From Clostridia bacterium UC5.1-1E11 (GTDB lineage: Bacteria; Bacillota; Clostridia; Oscillospirales; Acutalibacteraceae), in NCBI GenBank assembly GCA_001305115.1, contig BCAA01000007.1, positions 1 to 64,000 on the forward strand: 64,000 nucleotides of DNA, in the 5' to 3' direction. Position numbers and translations under genes: made by a program. The first letter of the stretch is position 1, and each line of letters opens with the position of its first letter. Shown piece by piece: positions 38,242 to 50,300 of the stretch. The notes beneath the pieces are model-generated. The model saw only the letters and a program-made list of their open reading frames with translations, did no database searches and was not told the origin of the DNA.

Positions 38242-39985
38242 ATGCCTGTATTTAAAAAATTTGTCAAATATTATAAACCCTATCGATTTGTCTTTTGGAT
38301 GGACATGTTCTGCGCACTGATCGTCAGCGTTGTCGACCTGGCGTTTCCTCAGATTTTGAATTGGGCTACAAGAGATCTTTTTACCCATGGCGCGCAGGCC
38401 ATCTATCGGATTCTTCCCTGGATGGCAGGCGGCCTACTGGCGATGTACATTCTTCGCTTTTTAGGGCGGTATTATATCACCTACCAAGGGCATGTGATGG
38501 GTGCCCGGATGGAAAGCGATATGCGGCAGGATCTATTCGACCACTTTCAGCGCCTGTCGTTCTCATACTACGACCGCAACAATACGGGCGAAATGATGAG
38601 CAAGCTGGTATCCGACTTATTCGATATTTCGGAACTGGCTCACCACGGTCCAGAGAATATCTTTATTTCCTTATTAAAGATTGTTGGGTCCTTTGCGCTG
38701 CTACTCTGGATCAATGTGCCTATGACCTTGATTTTGGCTGCGGTTACACTCATCATGCTGCTATTTTGCATCGACCAAAATAAAAAAAATGCGTGCAGTG
38801 TTTATGGATAACCGCCGGAAAATCGCCGGTGTCAACGCACGTGTACAGGATAGTTTGGCTGGTATTCGCGTGGTGAAATCCTTTGCCAATGAGGATTTGG
38901 AGCGGCAAAAATTTGAAAAGAGCAATCTTCAATTCTTGGATTCCAAAGAGCGGAATTACCGCCGAATGGGCAGTTACCACGCAGGAAATAACCTATTCCA
39001 GGGGATTTTGTTTACTACAGTGCTTGTTTCCGGCGGCTTTTTTGTTGCGCGAGGCGATATATTGGTGACAGATTTAGCCGTTTACGCTCTGTACATCAAT
39101 ATTTTTATCAATCCGATCGACGTGCTCATCGAATTCACAGAGATGTTCCAAAAGGGATATTCTGGATTCAAGCGTTTCTTAGAGGTTGTGGAAACACAAC
39201 CAGAAATCATTGACGCACCGGACGCACAAGAGCTTGCACATGTACATGGGGAAATCGATTATCAGAATGTCTCTTTCCGCTACGATGATTCCGGCAATGT
39301 ACTGAATCACGTTGACATTCATATCCGTGCAGGTGAAACCGTTGCTTTAGTCGGGCCATCCGGTGGAGGAAAAACCACGCTTTGTTCCCTTTTGCCCCGT
39401 TTCTACGACGTGACAGGGGGATCTGTATCAATCGACGGCAAAGATGTGCGCAGCCTGACTTTGAAGAGTTTGCGAAGTGCCATCGGGATTGTCCAGCAGG
39501 ACGTCTATATGTTTGGAGGAACCATTCGGGATAATATCGCTTACGGAAAACCAAATGCAAGCATGGAAGAAATTATACAAGCCGCTAAAAATGCCAACAT
39601 CCATGAGTTTATCACCAGCCTTCCGGATGGTTACGATACCGATGTCGGAGAGCGCGGAACGCGTCTTTCCGGTGGACAAAAACAACGCCTTTCCATCGCG
39701 CGGGTATTTTTAAAGAATCCAAAAATATTGATTCTGGATGAAGCGACTTCTGCCCTCGACAATGAAAGCGAGCAACACATCCAAAAAAGCTTGGAAAAGC
39801 TTGCAAAAGACCGCACCACCATTGTCATCGCCCATCGCCTTTCTACAATCCGCAACGCCGACGAAATTTTAGTTTTAGACGACGATGGGATTCAAGAGCG
39901 CGGCAACCATAAAACCCTTCTCGCTAAAGGCGGCCTTTACGCAAAATACTATAATATGCAGTTTGAAGGTTTGGAAGATAAATAA
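38242..39985 (+). CDS. ABC exporter half-transporter (permease fused to ATPase); one frameshift
   Basis: 580 residues after correction. ATG 38242 follows AAGGAGG. Six membrane helices (about 15-290), then an ATPase with Walker A GPSGGGKTTLCSL, Q-loop IVQQDVYMF, signature LSGGQKQRLSIARVF, Walker B ILILDEATSALD and switch His AHRLSTIRNADEI. MsbA/LmrA-type exporter that works as a homodimer; substrate unknown. The frame breaks at eight A (38782-38789), where seven would read DQNKKMRAVFMDNRRKI. Confidence 0.92.
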
Positions 39986-40000
39986 CATCTAGTATCCTTA

Positions 40001-40144
40001 AAAAGGGAGGGTGTCCCAAAAATCCTGAAATGATGGAAGGATACCCTCCCTTTTTTAGAAACGCAGATATTTTTCCAAACAGAAAGAGGGTGCCCCTTTC
40101 CTATGAATCCAAAGACTCGTAGTTTGGGGGCACCCTCTTTTCTT
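40001..40144. repeat. Dispersed double-hairpin repeat, copy A
   Basis: About 140 bp with two successive hairpins: GGGAGGGTGTCC...ATACCCTCCC and AAAGAGGGTGCCCC...GGGGGCACCCTCTTTT. Homologous to 43936-44072 and 53316-53456. Between the convergent ABC and NSS genes, so it may also act as a terminator. Confidence 0.85.
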
Positions 40145-40225
40145 ATTGGCATTCCCTGCGGTTAGGATGTAAGACTCGGAGATGGACCTACAAACAGTTT
40201 TGATCTCTATCGATATTCTATCAGA

Positions 40226-40271
40226 AAAGCGCCCTACATGGCAGCTATATAACTGCCATGTAGGGCGCTTT
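40226..40271 (-). terminator. Terminator of the NSS symporter gene
   Basis: Perfect 19-bp stem AAAGCGCCCTACATGGCAG with its complement and 8-nt loop. Confidence 0.85.
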
Positions 40272-40384
40272 ATCAGGTTTATCCAATGTTTGCACGACTG
40301 CATGATCGAAACATCACCAGCAAACAAACGCTTCGACCGGATCGGAATAGATCGTAGAACGCAAGCCTTTATACGAGCAATTCC

Positions 40385-41740
40385 TCAAATCGTGATGATT
40401 CCAAACGCATTCAGTACCGAACTGACCAAAATCGCCACGATAAAAATGGGGGCTACATATTTAATCATCACATTGAATAGCTTTTCTCTCTTGAACTTGG
40501 AAGAAATTTTCACCTCGTCCACAACCACCTTGGTTTTGATTACATACCCAACAAAGATGCAAGTCAGGAACGCCACAATCGGCATCAGAACACTGTTGCT
40601 GATAAAGTCGAAGAAATCCAAGATGGACATACCCAACGGCTTGATGAAATCCCAAGCGCCAAATCCAAGGGAGGACGGAATTCCAATGAGCACCATGCCG
40701 ATAAACACAATCAGGCAGGTCATGCGGCGATTCCAGTGGAACTTATCCTGCAAAATCGAGACGACCGTTTCCATCAGGGAGATGGAAGAGGTCAGAGCTG
40801 CAAACAACACCAACAAGAAGAACGCTGAACCGATCACGCCCCCCATCGGCATACTGTTGAATACCTTGGGAAGTGTAATGAACATCAAGCTAGGGCCAGC
40901 GCTCAACTGTGCCTGATCCCCACCCGAGAATACGAAAACAGCCGGGACAATCATCAAACCAGCCATAAAGGCAATTCCTGTATCGAAAAGCTCAATTTGG
41001 CCTACCGACTTTTCCAGATCTGCGTCCTTTTTCATGTAAGAACCATAGGTAATCATAATACCCATGGCCAGCGACATAGAATAGAACAACTGCCCCAATG
41101 CTGCAAGCACTGTCGTTGAAGAGAATTTGCTGAAATCCGGAAGGAGATAATACTTGACACCTTCCATCGCTCCGGGCATACAAATGGTGTACACACAAAC
41201 GACGATGGACAGGACCACCAAGATCGGCATCAGAATTTTGCTGACCTTCTCGACACCTTTTTCAACGCCGAGTAGCACAACAACCGCCGTAGCAGCCACA
41301 TAAATGAGGAACCAAACAATCGGCTGTGCGGTCTGCGCTGTAAAACTCGAAAAATAGGTATCCCCCGCGGCGGCAGTCCCCTGGCCGCTTAAAAATGCTG
41401 CAAAGTATTTGATTACCCATCCGCCGATCACGCAATAATACGGCAGAATAATCATCGGCACCAAAGAGGTTAAATTCCCAATAAATGAGTATTTTTTGTT
41501 TAAAGCCCGATATGCTCCAACTGCACTCAATCCTGTCTTTCGCCCCAATGCAATTTCAGCGATCATCAACGAAAATCCAAAGGTAACCGCCAAAATCACA
41601 TAAATCAAGAGGAAAATTCCTCCGCCATATTTTGCTGCCAAATATGGAAACCGCCAGATGTTTCCCAAGCCAACAGCGGACCCCGCTGCCGCCAATACAA
41701 AGCCAATCCTCCCGGAAAAGCTGCTCCTATTCTTTTCCAC
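40385..41740 (-). CDS. Sodium-dependent transporter, NSS/SNF family
   Basis: 451 residues, about 11-12 membrane helices, LeuT fold. The first helix has GSAVGLGNIWRFPYLAAKYGG, the unwound Na+ and substrate site; later blocks include LPYYCVIGGWVIKYF, LFYSMSLAMGIMITYGSYM and LFAALTSSISLMETVVSILQ. Members take up amino acids or related amines with Na+, fitting the sodium gradient made by the decarboxylase at 30.6 kb. The substrate is not predictable. Confidence 0.95.
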   Translation of the reverse strand: MEKNRSSFSGRIGFVLAAAGSAVGLGNIWRFPYLAAKYGGGIFLLIYVILAVTFGFSLMIAEIALGRKTGLSAVGAYRALNKKYSFIGNLTSLVPMIILPYYCVIGGWVIKYFAAFLSGQGTAAAGDTYFSSFTAQTAQPIVWFLIYVAATAVVVLLGVEKGVEKVSKILMPILVVLSIVVCVYTICMPGAMEGVKYYLLPDFSKFSSTTVLAALGQLFYSMSLAMGIMITYGSYMKKDADLEKSVGQIELFDTGIAFMAGLMIVPAVFVFSGGDQAQLSAGPSLMFITLPKVFNSMPMGGVIGSAFFLLVLFAALTSSISLMETVVSILQDKFHWNRRMTCLIVFIGMVLIGIPSSLGFGAWDFIKPLGMSILDFFDFISNSVLMPIVAFLTCIFVGYVIKTKVVVDEVKISSKFKREKLFNVMIKYVAPIFIVAILVSSVLNAFGIITI

Positions 41741-42113
41741 AAAATACCCTCCTATTTCAATTTACTTCCTTGTCTAGCGATCGGAAGTGCGTAGGATTTT
41801 ATTATGCCATACTCTGTACAAATTTTCAACAAGAAAGGTAAAATAATATACTATTTTGTCCTTTATTTTGTTCAGATTTATTTTTCGTTTTCATTTCGAA
41901 AATCAATAAGCATTTTATATAGAGAAATAGCCGTTTTTCACTCCATTCCGGGCATAGTAGGAACCCCTCTCTTCCTTTTGCCTGTCCCTCTGTCGCGTTT
42001 GTCCCTCGCACAACAAAGTTTGATGAAATAAACGAACAGACTCCCAAACCTTTCATCTGGTCCCTTTTGCAATCTGATCGAAAAAACTTGCCACATTCTT
42101 AGATAGAGCATGT
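41741..42113. other. Intergenic region without a supported gene
   Basis: AT-rich DNA upstream of the leftward NSS gene. It probably holds its promoter, but no clear hexamer pair or conserved structure was found. Confidence 0.5.
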
Positions 42114-42159
42114 AAAAAAGCCTACATGAAAACCCATGGATTTTTCATGTAGCTTTTTT
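42114..42159 (-). terminator. Terminator of degV
   Basis: Stem CTACATGAAAA/TTTTCATGTAG extended by A6 and T7 runs, 10 bp beyond the stop. Confidence 0.85.
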
Positions 42160-42168
42160 TATGTCCTT

Positions 42169-43011
42169 TTACTTTTTCAGATATGCAATAAAATGCGCCC
42201 CCGGTCCGGTATGGGTTCCGATCACGCTGCCCACCGGGCTGGTGCAAAGACGGACATGAGGAAGTTTTTCCTGAATAAATTTTTGAAAGGGAGCCAATGT
42301 CTCCTGATCGCCCGCATATCCCAAATAGACAGGATAACTTGTATCTACACCGCCGTTCTTGTCGATCAGGCCGATCATATCCTCCAAAGCGCGCTGCATG
42401 CCGCGCGGTTTGCCCTGTACTGCGACCACGCCGTCTTCCAACCCAATCAATGGTTTAATTCCCATCAATGTCCCTGCAAACGCCGCCGTTTTGGTCAAAC
42501 GGCCACCTTTTTTCAGATATTCCAGCGTATCTGCTGCAATATGCAGGCAAACCCGCTCCTTTGCAGCCTCAAGCGCCTCTACAATCTCCTTTGCGGATTT
42601 TCCTTCTTCCCTCATAGAAACCGCTATATCAATCAACAGATGCAAGCCTATGGTCGCATTCAAGCTATCCACAATAAACACGTTATCCGCGCCGCACTGT
42701 TCTTTGGCCACAGCAGCACTTTGTACAGTACCGCTCAACTTGCTGGAGATTGGCACAACAATGACTTCATCCCCTGCTTCCTTAGCCTCTTTAAAATACT
42801 TCAAAAAGGCCTCCGGAGCCGGCTGGCTTGTATGGGGAAGTTCGTTGCATACAGTCAGTTTCTGATAGAATTCATCCGGCGTGAGGGTGACACCGTCCAA
42901 ATATTCCCCATCCTCAAATACAACCTTGAGTGGGACAATGGTGATCCCCATCTTTTCGCCCTGTACCTGCGAAATATCCGATGTGGAGTCCGTAATAATT
43001 CGAATAGCCAT
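42169..43011 (-). CDS. DegV family fatty acid-binding protein
   Basis: 280 residues. ATG 43011 follows AAAGGTGG and gives MAIRIITDSTSDIS, the family start. Further motifs: SQPAPEAFLKYFKEA, VPISSKLSGTVQSA (lipid head-group loop), DSLNATIGLHLL, YLKKGGRLT and the C-terminal GTHTGPGAHFIAYL. DegV/FakB proteins hold a fatty acid for phosphorylation by FakA; FakA is not here. A MarR gene lies 142 bp upstream on the same strand. Confidence 0.93.
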   Translation of the reverse strand: MAIRIITDSTSDISQVQGEKMGITIVPLKVVFEDGEYLDGVTLTPDEFYQKLTVCNELPHTSQPAPEAFLKYFKEAKEAGDEVIVVPISSKLSGTVQSAAVAKEQCGADNVFIVDSLNATIGLHLLIDIAVSMREEGKSAKEIVEALEAAKERVCLHIAADTLEYLKKGGRLTKTAAFAGTLMGIKPLIGLEDGVVAVQGKPRGMQRALEDMIGLIDKNGGVDTSYPVYLGYAGDQETLAPFQKFIQEKLPHVRLCTSPVGSVIGTHTGPGAHFIAYLKK

Positions 43012-43153
43012 AATAAATACCCACCTTTTTAATAATCCTCCTAAAAGATTCATCCATCTTTTAGAGAAACGATTTATCCACATAAAAGCCGAAAGATCGA
43101 AATGATAATAGACCTTTCCGCTTGGGATTCCCAAAATACAATCCTTTGTGATT

Positions 43154-43576
43154 CTACATCAGTTCATCGGACATAATCTGCAAAACATGCTCAAACTGTT
43201 TGACTTCTTCTGGAGAAAAACGTTTGCGAATCTTCTCCATAACCTCTTGGATATAGCAGTCGTTCACGCGATAATAATCCAAGAATTTTTGTGTGACCTC
43301 TAAATGGTATTCCCGTTTATCTGATGCCGAATTGACCTTATTGATATACCCTTTTTTCACCAAAGAATTGATTTTATACGTAGCGTTTGGTTGCGAGATG
43401 TTGACAAAATCGGCAAATTCTCGAATCGTAGGCCCCTGCATCGCATAGATCACCTCGACTGAAAAAGCCTCTGTCGCGCTCAACCGGTTATTGCATTCAC
43501 TCACCGTGCGGAAAATATTTTTATAAAAATTCAGTTTAAATTTCATATAGATCTCATTAAAGGTTTTTTCCAACAT
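43154..43576 (-). CDS. MarR-family transcriptional regulator
   Basis: 140 residues. ATG 43576 (MLEKTFNEIYMKFKLNFYKN) follows GAGGAGG; longer frames upstream have no such site. Winged HTH: IREFADFVNISQPNATYKIN, then VKKGYINKVNSASDKREYHL (wing). It ends in the dimer helices. Because the next gene is degV, a role in lipid control like FabT is possible, but this is inference. Confidence 0.9.
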   Translation of the reverse strand: MLEKTFNEIYMKFKLNFYKNIFRTVSECNNRLSATEAFSVEVIYAMQGPTIREFADFVNISQPNATYKINSLVKKGYINKVNSASDKREYHLEVTQKFLDYYRVNDCYIQEVMEKIRKRFSPEEVKQFEHVLQIMSDELM

Positions 43577-43935
43577 GGCGATCCTCCTCATGGACATCCA
43601 TCGTAAAAGTGCAACGATGTTTCCTGCAAACCTACAAGATACCATCCTGATCGCATATAATTAAAAAATTTTAAGTAATATTTTACCATAGATCATTGGT
43701 TTGTCAATAGAAGTATCATAAGCTTGGCGACAAGCTACAAAAACCCATGGTTCTTTTCCTGGATTTTACGCCTTTTTGATTTCATCCTTTCTACTCAAGA
43801 CGCGAATGATAACCGTTTCATTCGGGGAAGTCTTCTGCTCGCTGCACATCGAATACAGGATTTTTATGGAAGAATTTCCTTGTCCTTATAGAAAAAATCA
43901 AATAAAGTCAAACCTATTGGCTAAGCCGGAAGCAT

Positions 43936-44072
43936 AAAAAGAGGGTGCTCCAAAAGTCATGAAATGACGGAAGGAGCCCCCGTTTTTTTAGGAATTCAGA
44001 TGTTTTTCCAAACAGAAAGAGGATACCCCTTTCCTATGAATCGAAAAATTCGTAGTTTTGGGACACCCTCTA
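43936..44072. repeat. Dispersed double-hairpin repeat, copy B
   Basis: Same two-hairpin plan as copies A and C; starts AAAAAGAGGGTG and ends GGGACACCCTCT. It sits between the MarR gene promoter region and the end of the GH2 gene. Confidence 0.85.
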
Positions 44073-44397
44073 TTACCGGCAAGCGTCTCAATTCCGCTCA
44101 TATTACTTGCCCCACAGCCCGCAAACGGGCGGTCACCGTCCCAGCGGCAATCTTCTATCATCGAAAGATTGTTATTAGCAGCTCGCATGGTTCGATGCTC
44201 AAATTGAAAGCTTTTTTACGGGAAGCCTCCATCGGCTTTATCGGGTGCCCTAAACAATAAGGGCGCCCTGAACCCGATGAAAGAATCGAGATTCAAAGCA
44301 CCCTTTTCATTTGCTTTTAACCAGGTCTATTTACAACAGCACAATTTTAGTTTTCTTTTTTACAACCATTGGCAAAAATTGGCTGAAGAAACGGCCC
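44073..44397. other. Intergenic region downstream of the GH2 gene
   Basis: Holds an imperfect hairpin (GGGTGCCCT/AGGGCGCCC, about 44244-44269) that may help end the GH2 transcript, although no T-run follows. No gene supported. Confidence 0.4.
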
Positions 44398-47300
44398 TTA
44401 TTTTACGGTTACCACACAGTGCAGTTGCGGATTCTGTCCTGGCAGAGTGGTGTACACACCCGTACTGCTGCCCGGAGCGCCGATCGCCCACACACGGAAG
44501 TAATAATCGTTGCCGACTTTTGCGACATACTGCGTCTTCAGCACTTCGCCATTGCCGACTGTGAAGCTCGGCATGGCTGTCATGCTGCCGACAACGGTCA
44601 TCTTGAAGCAATACGCGCTACCTCTCTTCACAGCAAATGGCAATGTCGTGTCGGAGACAACATAGATCTGTGTCTGGACGTTCTGTGCAGCTGTGATGAT
44701 TGGATTGGTCGTCACAACAGATGTACCCATCCCAGAAGTGTTTCCGGAATTGCTGGAATGGCTTCCACCAGACGAACTACCGCTGGAATTGCCACCCGAA
44801 TGATTTCGGACAAGCTTGGTATACAGAGCCCTTGCTTCATTGACCGTGCTCTGAATTTCCGGCTCATCGTCAACACTCAACATCGGATCGTTAAACATCA
44901 ACTCTGCCCGCTTCATCACTGCGGCAAAGGGTGCGTAACTCTCCGGCGTATAGTCGGACGGATCAACGCCTTTCATCTCTTTCAGGAGTTCTTCCAATGC
45001 CGTCTTATCCGCTTTCAAACGGAGGGCTGCCATCTTATTCGAAAGATCCAAAGCTGCATCGTCAACCGTCTTTTGACCACTCTCTTCTGTCAGGGACTGC
45101 GCTGTTGCCAAAGAAATCTTAAACGCCTCATTGGCCTCTTCGTTCGGGATATAATAACCCGCATTCAGGTCATCCAGCACATCCAACGCCTTTTCAATTA
45201 CGACATTCAGAAGCGTCAGATCTGCCTTGTGTTCGAGTGCCAGCATCGCCTCAAGGAGCGCCTGCGCTGCATCATCGATTTCATTCTTAAGGGCGTCTTC
45301 GTCCGCATAGACTTCTTTTGCCTTCTCAAGCTTCTCTTCAAAGTCTGCTTGACCAGCTTCTATAAACTGATTGCGGTCGATTGCGTCCGCTGTATCGATC
45401 AGATATTTCAGATAATCCTTATCTCCGGACTTGAAGTCCAAGAAGTGCAAGACCAGCATGAGGTCCATCTGAGCTGCATCGATCTGCGTCTGTGTTGCTT
45501 GCTTATTGGCATAGATATCCTTTGCATGCTGGAAGCGCGTCTCAAAGGCCTCTTGAACCACAGGGAGCAAACCTTCTGTATTGCCTTCGTCGACTTCCTT
45601 TTGCGCCGCGTCAATGGTCTGTTTCAACAGTCCTTTATATACTACATCGAATACAAATTCCAATGTCGTATCCATGCCGCCCATCGTATCAACATACAGA
45701 TATTCGGATGTGTTCCGTATGGACTGCTCCTCATTGTTGCAAAGAATCTGGCGGAACTCTCTTCCGTCATTGCGCGGTTTGAACGTCAGGGCGATTTCTT
45801 CACCCTTCTTCAAATGAACGCTATACCGGTTGACTCTATCCGCAAAATTCTGCTGAACGCCGTCTACCCACAGAGAAACGTCCTTACCGGAATACGTAAC
45901 CGTCAGCAGGTGCTCTTGACCGGGATTATTGTCCTCCAAAACCACTGTAACGGTCACCGCAGAGGCGGGCATTGTAAAGGTATACTGTGCACCAGCTACT
46001 ACCTCTGTTGTTTCAATCGGATTGCCATTTGCATCAGCAACTGCGATCGAATGGAACTGCTTGCCCTCCGCGATATCTGCAATATTCACTGTAACGGTTT
46101 GACCCTCTTGTGCGTTTTGCAGATCAGAGGTAACGGTTGCTCCATCCACCGGTGCAATTTCCACCGGATAGGTATCGCCAGTGGATTCGCTATGGAATTG
46201 AATGGTATAGGTCTTTGTATTCGCAACACTGCCATCTTCCGGTGCAATAATTACCTTTGCGGTGCCGTTTGCATCTATGGCTGGAACAACGGTAACCGAT
46301 GCATTATTGGTCGCCTCCGCTGTAACCGTAGGAACGGTAGCAGAAGAGAGTTCCACTGTATAATCCATCTTGGAAGCATCAAAATCTGCAAGCAATTCGC
46401 CGCCGACCTTAATGGCATTTACAGCAAAATCTGTCTTTGCAATCGCATTTTTACCAAAATACTGTAACTCGGTCACGCCCAAGCAAGCATTTCCTGTCGG
46501 AGTCATATAGACGCGCAACATGCAAGTTTCCACCGGATCAAAGGTAATTTCCATCATCTCACCGGTCTTGACCGCAGGCTTTCCGCCCACATAGGAAACT
46601 TCCTTCCAATTGTTGTCGTCGTTAAGCGGGCTGTCGACCATGTCGCGAACATGGCCGCGCGGGTTGTTCGGACCCAGAGCGGTTGTCGGCGCTTCCGGCA
46701 ATTCGAAATCCATGGGACCTGTGTAGTATTCGATGCGGTAATCCGAGGGTTTCTGTGTGCCGCCCGATGCGCCTTCGTCGTAGAAGCCAACCTTTACAGT
46801 GTCTACAAAACGGTTCACAACCGCGCCGCTGTTGCCGATAATGACAGCAATCCAGTTTTCAGTGCCGCCCGCATTGCGCTTCCAATCGCACCAGATATTT
46901 TTGCCTTGTGCGTCCGAAGTTGCAAAGGAGATCTTCCCATCGTTCAACTTCTCCACTCGGTCTGTGGATTCGGGAACGTCATTCGTATAGGAGGCAATTG
47001 CAAATGGAAGTTCATACCCATTCTGAAGCTCCGCATAGTTTTTGCTGGTAGCCACATCTTGGCTCGTGACACGTACATTTGCAACCACCGGCAGCTCTGT
47101 CCCATCCAGGTTGACTGTACCGTTAACCGGAACAATCGTCCCCTCGTCTGCCTGAAAATCTTCTACGGACATCGGTTCCCAGGTAACCGGAACCTCTGTA
47201 TTCGTAGTTCCATCGCTGTTATAAACGGTAACCGTTTCTGGCAAGGTAGGCGTATTGCTGTACGGAGTAACTGCGGAGATCTGCTGTACGGCAATCGCGT

Positions 47301-50300
47301 CTTTGACAAGAACCGTCGCTGTTGGCTTGAGTTCCTGGCCTTCCACCGTACCTTCCACCGTAAACTCTCCGTATGTCGCATACTTAGCAGGGTCGATCGA
47401 ATCCCACTGTACAGACAGTTCGCGTGCAAAGCTGTTCGCTACATAAGCGGTCACCTTTTCCGGAAGCACCGGCGCGGTGTTCAGCTTTGTTGTAACCGAA
47501 ACCTTATCATAGAATTGTACGACAATCGGTTCGGTTGCTGCTGCAATCGTCAAAGACAATGGTTCCGAAGCAACGGTTTTCCCGCGATAAGTCACTTCTG
47601 CCACGGCCTCAACGGTACCGGCTGTATGCGCCTCAATTTGTCCATTGTTATTGAATTTGACCCAGCCCTTCTGTTCTGCATCCGTTGCAGTAACCTTATA
47701 GGCTACTGTGTAACTGCCGCTGGTCAGTTCCGTGCCGTCCTCCATTGTAGCGGTCAGGGTAAACGGAACCAGCTCATTTTCCACCAGTTCGGTCTTTTCT
47801 GCGGAAAGCACTACATGGTCCAACGTTGCGTCGCTGCGTTGGAACTGGATGGTATAGCGGTTCGTTGTACCATCTTCTGCAGATACAATAATAGACGCGG
47901 AACCATCGCTCGTCAAAGGCGGAACGACAAATGCTGAAGCATTTGTAGCTGGAATGGCTGTGATTTCTGGAATCTCATCGTTGTAACCAAGCACATATGT
48001 ATAGGAATATGTAGAAGGATCAAAACCTTCTATCTCCTCACCATTCAACTGCAAGGAGGTCAGAGTGGCATTGCTGCTTGGCTGCGGCGCAGTCGTAATA
48101 TCCGCATAAACCTTAAATTCCGAAATACCCACCGGTCTGAAGGTCGTGGCATTGCGCACCTGTCCCTTCATCTTAAGGCGAATATACTTGGCCTCGACTG
48201 CGTCAAAGGTGATGGGATATTCGGTATTCACATCGCCTTGAGCCACATTGAAGCCCGTTGTTTTGCTCTGATTTTCTACAGCAGTCCATTCGCTTCCATC
48301 GTTGCTGTATTCAACCAGTAGCTCTCTTGGTTCTTTCGTATCGCCGTCTGTAAAGAAGTGTACACCAATCTTGCTCGTGGTATATGCTTCCTCAAATTCG
48401 ATGCTTACCCAAGAATCTTCTTGAGCGACACCGCCATTTTCCCAGTTGTTCCAAGAGGGATTAAAGGCGATTACGCCGTCGTTGATACTGTCGGACTTGT
48501 TATGACCGGTTCCTACATTATACGAAGCATTGGCCTTTGGATAGGTTTCCCCGGCTTCGCGAACTGCTACATTGGAGCCGAGAAGCGTGCGCTCGCCCAC
48601 ACGGATATAAGCCGTCGCTTTCATCTCCTCTGGAACGCCTTCTACGGTTCCGAGTTTTGTGAACGTGCCTTCCTGGGCAACCTCTTCCTCGGTAATTTTT
48701 TCCCATGTAACTGCTGCGTTCTGTTCCGTGCCGTCGTTGTATACGACTTTGACAGTCTCCGGAAGCGTCGGAATGATGCCGGTCTGTGCAACCATCCGGG
48801 TATCACGGATACCAAGAATGCTCTTTACAACGACTGTAATTTCAATCTCCGTACCGTCCACAACGCCGCGTACCGTAAAGGTCCCAGGTTGTGCCAACTG
48901 ATCTTCGGAGATTTCATCCCATTCCACTGGGACTTCTTCTTTACTGCCGTCGCTGTAGATGGCCATAACGGTTTCCGGAAGATTCGGCTGTTCGTTGACA
49001 TTCGTCACAACTGTTCCAGGATTGTCATATCCTAGGATCTCATGACCTTCGCCTGCATTTTCCGTTGTATAGCAGGTGATGGAATCACTGGAAAGCCCGT
49101 CTCCAGTAGCCGTCAAGGTAAAGGAGCCGTTTTCTTTAGTGGACTGAACGATTACCAGTGCTTTTCCACTAAAAGCTTTGCGCTTCCAAACGCCGTCATA
49201 GTCCTTGTAGCGTTCCCAGCTCGGCGCATTGCCGTTGTCTACGCCAACAATCTTGCCGTCGCCGGTGATGTCAAAATACATCTGGTTGTCCGCTGTCGGC
49301 ACAAAGTTGCCATCCGCATCCAAAACATCCACAGTGATATAGGAGAGATCCCGTCCGTCGGACTCAATGACCTGCCGGTCCGCAGAAAGCGAAATCGCTG
49401 CCGGATCTCCCGCTGTCGTCACGACATCTTCAGCAACCATTTCATCATTTTCGTCATAAGCAACTGCCTTCAATGTGCCGGGCTCATACGGAATACGCCA
49501 CTCCAGATAGAGCTTGTTCTCATCATCCGGATTGACTTGGTAAACAACGTCTTCGCCCTTTTCATCCTGGTATGGAGCAATCGTGTCAAAAGTCTGTTTT
49601 CCGAGGGATTCCCCATCTTTAAACAGTTCGACCGAGCGTGCGTTGGAATAAATGCGAACTGGAATCTTTCCGTTTACGGTCACCTGAGAGCGAAGTTCCG
49701 CATCCTCCCAATTCCAGTGCGGCAGGATGTGGACCATCGGATTGTCCTCTACAGATGTCCACTGACTCTCATATAGATAATACGCATCTTTTGCAAAGCC
49801 CGCTGTGTCAACAATGCCGAAATATGAATTCTTTGGCGGCGCTGTCGCATTTTGGTTCCACGGAGTCGGCTCGCCGATATAGTCGAAGCCGGTCCAGACA
49901 AACTCGCCAAGAAGCCATTTTCGATCCCGATCAATCACCAAACTTTGTGTCGCGGTGCTGCCCCAGCCCACATGATCGTTGTCATAAGAGGACTGCTGAT
50001 AGTCCAGATGGCTGCCCGCATCCCCTGTTCCTTCGCTGTCTGGGTGCGCATAGATTCCACGGCTCTTGGTCGCAGAAGAATTCTCCGCACCGTATATAAT
50101 CCAGTCGGGGTGTGTTTCACGAAGTGCGTCATACCGGGTCCAATTGTTATCAACATAGTTCATACCGACTACATCCATTTTTTCTGCAACTTTTACATAG
50201 TTGGAGGTGGTGTCGGATGTATTTCCTGTGCGGAATTTATCTTCGCCCATCGTGCAGGGGCGGGTGTCATCAATCTCCTTGGTCCAATCGTACAGCTTTT

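Noticed and set aside
44311-46467. Plus-strand open frame of 718 codons
   Set aside because: It is the mirror of the FIVAR and C-terminal part of the GH2 protein; Cys/His/Arg-rich translation without domain features.
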